Of a stretch of 8,440 nt of DNA, positions 6,919 to 8,440 are shown one piece after another. Source of the stretch: Bacteroidota bacterium (lineage in GTDB: Bacteria > Bacteroidota > Kryptoniia > Kryptoniales > JAKASW01); NCBI GenBank assembly GCA_021796055.1, contig JAJYOS010000239.1, forward strand, positions 1 to 8,440. Reading direction: 5' to 3'. Every line of letters begins with the position of its first letter. The stretch's first letter is position 1. A model generated the notes under the pieces. That model made no database searches. It saw only the letters and a list, made by a program, of their open reading frames with translations, and was not told where the DNA came from. Both the position numbers and the translations under genes were made by a program.

Positions 6919-8250
6919 TCATTTCTCTAATATTTTTGTGAAGAGTGATGCGAGCTTCTTGGTCGCTTCTTTTCTTTCAAATTCTCTTATGACCTCTTCC
7001 TTCGGCGTGAAGATATTTCCGATACTGCCGGAAGAGCTCTTGCCTTCTGCATGTTCCTGCAAGAGTGCCGCAATTACGGACTTCGCCTGTGCCACATCGT
7101 CCTGGGCGACGACAACTCCACTTCCGGTCTTCCTGACAATTTGGGCTGCGGCGCCTTCCGGTGCAAAAGCAATGATCGGCCTCTTAGCCCCGATGTATTC
7201 GAATACTTTTCCAGGCACGATTTCGCTGCTTAGCTCGGATTTGTCGACTATAAGAACCAGCGCGTCGGACTGGAGAAGCAGTTTAATGCTTTCCTCGTGG
7301 GGGACATACTCCCTGGCGTCGATCATTCCGTTCAGCTCCGGCGCGGCGAACATTTCCTTCACTTCCGACCCGAATCTCCCCGCGAAGACCAGGCTGAGGT
7401 TGTCTGAAGACACTCTGCCTTCCTTCACCAGCAGCTTCACCGCTTCAAGGAGGGTGCGCGGGTTTCTCTTCCCGTACATGGAACCGGTATAAGTGATCCT
7501 GAATTTCCCATCGGCCTTTTTTGGCACATCCGGGAAATCTTCCGGATCATACCCGTTGGGTATGTACTCAATCCTGGATGCGTCGATCCTGCCGTACTTG
7601 TTCTCAAGGTCTTTCCCGATTCCTTCCCAGGCAATCTCGACCTTGTCGGCCGTGTAGACCGAGATCTTCTCCATGTGCCTGTCGATTGCGGCAGGCAGGA
7701 ACCATCTCTCCGGAGCGGAAATGAAACCGGTCCATGGATCGCGAAGTCCCATAACCCACGGCTTACCGGACTTCTTCTTGAGCGTCCTGGCAATCAGTGC
7801 AGATGTGTAAGGCGGGGAGCTTGAGTAAATGATATCGATGCCCTCGTTCCTTATTATCTCCAGCCCTCTGGGCACGGCGTACCGGTACCATCCTATTCTC
7901 GCATCCGGTATGAAGACCGTCGAGCGGATGAATTCGGCCAGACGCTCAATCGGACGCCTTTTCTTCCCCGAAGGAATATTCTCAACGTCGACTGCCGATC
8001 CGGCTTTCTTCCCGGTGAACTTCCGATAGAGGTCATAGGGCTCGAAAATCCTGGTCCTGATGACTTCAGTGTCTTTGGGAATGGCATCCAGAAGCGATTT
8101 GTCGATAGCAGGGTAGTCTCCATCCGAAACGGTGAGTACGACCGGCTCGAAGCCGAATTGCGGCAGATACTTGACGAATTTCAACACCCGCTGCACGCCC
8201 GGTCCGCCGGAAGGGGGGAAATAATACGTTACGATTAAGACCTTACGCAT
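6919..8250 (-). CDS. Glycosyltransferase, GT4-like (GT-B fold)
   Basis: A 443-residue GT-B glycosyltransferase without a clear membrane segment, likely acting at the inner face of the membrane on a surface glycan. The N-terminal acceptor domain starts MRKVLIVTYYFPPSGGPGVQ with the glycine-rich loop at 15-18, and has IYSSSPPYTSALIA (141-154) and MGLRDPW (167-173). The C-terminal donor domain has IPNGYDPEDF (230-239), YTGSMYGKRNP (254-264) and an E-x7-E element at E343 and E351 inside SEIVPGKVFEYIGAKRP, which contacts the nucleotide sugar in GT4 enzymes. The ATG at 8250 is chosen because the family's first beta strand begins there. An ATG at 8268 adds six residues, and neither has a well-spaced ribosome site. 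It is the first gene of the strand's layout and is followed one base later by the YfhO-family gene, suggesting a shared polysaccharide or glycolipid pathway. The sugar specificity is not evident. Confidence 0.9.
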   Translation of the reverse strand: MRKVLIVTYYFPPSGGPGVQRVLKFVKYLPQFGFEPVVLTVSDGDYPAIDKSLLDAIPKDTEVIRTRIFEPYDLYRKFTGKKAGSAVDVENIPSGKKRRPIERLAEFIRSTVFIPDARIGWYRYAVPRGLEIIRNEGIDIIYSSSPPYTSALIARTLKKKSGKPWVMGLRDPWTGFISAPERWFLPAAIDRHMEKISVYTADKVEIAWEGIGKDLENKYGRIDASRIEYIPNGYDPEDFPDVPKKADGKFRITYTGSMYGKRNPRTLLEAVKLLVKEGRVSSDNLSLVFAGRFGSEVKEMFAAPELNGMIDAREYVPHEESIKLLLQSDALVLIVDKSELSSEIVPGKVFEYIGAKRPIIAFAPEGAAAQIVRKTGSGVVVAQDDVAQAKSVIAALLQEHAEGKSSSGSIGNIFTPKEEVIREFERKEATKKLASLFTKILEK

Positions 8251-8305
8251 CCGATTATGAACGCCCATCCTTATCAGGAATAAACATCATCTTATAACCC
8301 GCTCC

Positions 8306-8440
8306 ACTCGCGGCAATGTCCTGCCTATTTGCCTTTCTTCGCAATCACCAACAACCCGCTGCCTCTTTTAGGCGGGAAGAAATAATCAATGGACATGAAC
8401 AACACGGAGAACGGCAAATAGGCAGGACATTGCCGCGAGT
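8306..8440. repeat. Perfect 28-bp inverted repeat ending at the window edge
   Basis: Positions 8306-8333 and 8413-8440 are exact reverse complements (28 bp each, 79-bp spacer). Pairing continues imperfectly inward for several bases (8335-8338 against 8408-8411). The outer limit is unknown because the right arm stops at the window edge. It lies in the non-coding DNA upstream of the glycosyltransferase. It could be a natural cruciform or a small element's ends, or the start of a fold-back copy like the one at the other end. Confidence 0.9.
8355..8376. other. GC-rich hairpin inside the inverted repeat
   Basis: CCCGCT (8355-8360) pairs with GGCGGG (8371-8376), with one G-T pair, around a ten-base loop. 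TTTCTTC (8334-8340) can pair with GAAGAAA (8376-8382) outside it, competing for one base. No T run follows on either strand, so a terminator role is weak. I see no credible gene in 8251-8440. Confidence 0.4.

Noticed and set aside
8291..8296. TATAAG on the minus strand as a -10 box for the glycosyltransferase
   Set aside because: The only TTG-containing candidate upstream is too close (14-base spacer), so there is no convincing partner box.
8389..8421. A tiny ATG-started plus-strand frame of ten codons between the inverted-repeat arms
   Set aside because: No ribosome site, no similarity I recognise, and it runs into the repeat arm; very short frames like this occur by chance.
8306..8440. CRISPR array or insertion-sequence end
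   Set aside because: There are two inverted arms, not repeated direct units. No transposase frame and no target-site duplication can be seen.

Overview
The window reads as an end-to-end contig fragment from a bacterium of roughly balanced base composition. All seven genes lie on the minus strand, so transcription runs from high to low coordinates. The gene set suggests the Bacteroidota/Chlorobi/Ignavibacteria area: a large YfhO-type membrane protein, ammonia-dependent NadE, a short RsmI, a bacterial myo-inositol-phosphate synthase beside a CDP-alcohol phosphatidyltransferase, and one promoter candidate of the TAnnTTTG type. This placement is an inference from gene content. Several genes carry Shine-Dalgarno-like sequences, unlike most Bacteroidia, which leans toward Ignavibacteria or Chlorobi relatives.

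Layout in order of transcription. Positions 8251-8440 are non-coding and hold a perfect 28-bp inverted repeat that ends exactly at the window edge, with a GC-rich hairpin between its arms. Next come a GT4-type glycosyltransferase (6919-8250) and an 842-residue YfhO-family membrane protein (4389-6917), one base apart and probably one surface-glycan unit. A 107-bp gap with a weak hairpin and a possible promoter follows. A second compact group then runs nadE (3448-4281), rsmI (2738-3448), CDP-alcohol phosphatidyltransferase (2058-2741), inositol-3-phosphate synthase (749-2098) and an ECF-type sigma factor (143-742). Every junction in this group overlaps or is only a few bases wide, and two genes use non-ATG starts.

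How the genes fit together. The synthase makes inositol 3-phosphate from glucose 6-phosphate. The neighbouring CDP-alcohol phosphatidyltransferase has the full catalytic signature and an ARAE/ER region resembling phosphatidylinositol-phosphate synthases, so the pair probably makes a phosphoinositol lipid headgroup. The sigma factor starts six bases after the synthase stop and is probably translationally coupled to it. nadE and rsmI are housekeeping genes.

The oddest structures are at the two ends. The first 126 bases are an exact reverse complement of positions 485-610, inside the sigma-factor gene. The last 28 bases are an exact reverse complement of 8306-8333. Both look like fold-backs and may be amplification or assembly artefacts. 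I saw no convincing novel defence, mobile or CRISPR system.
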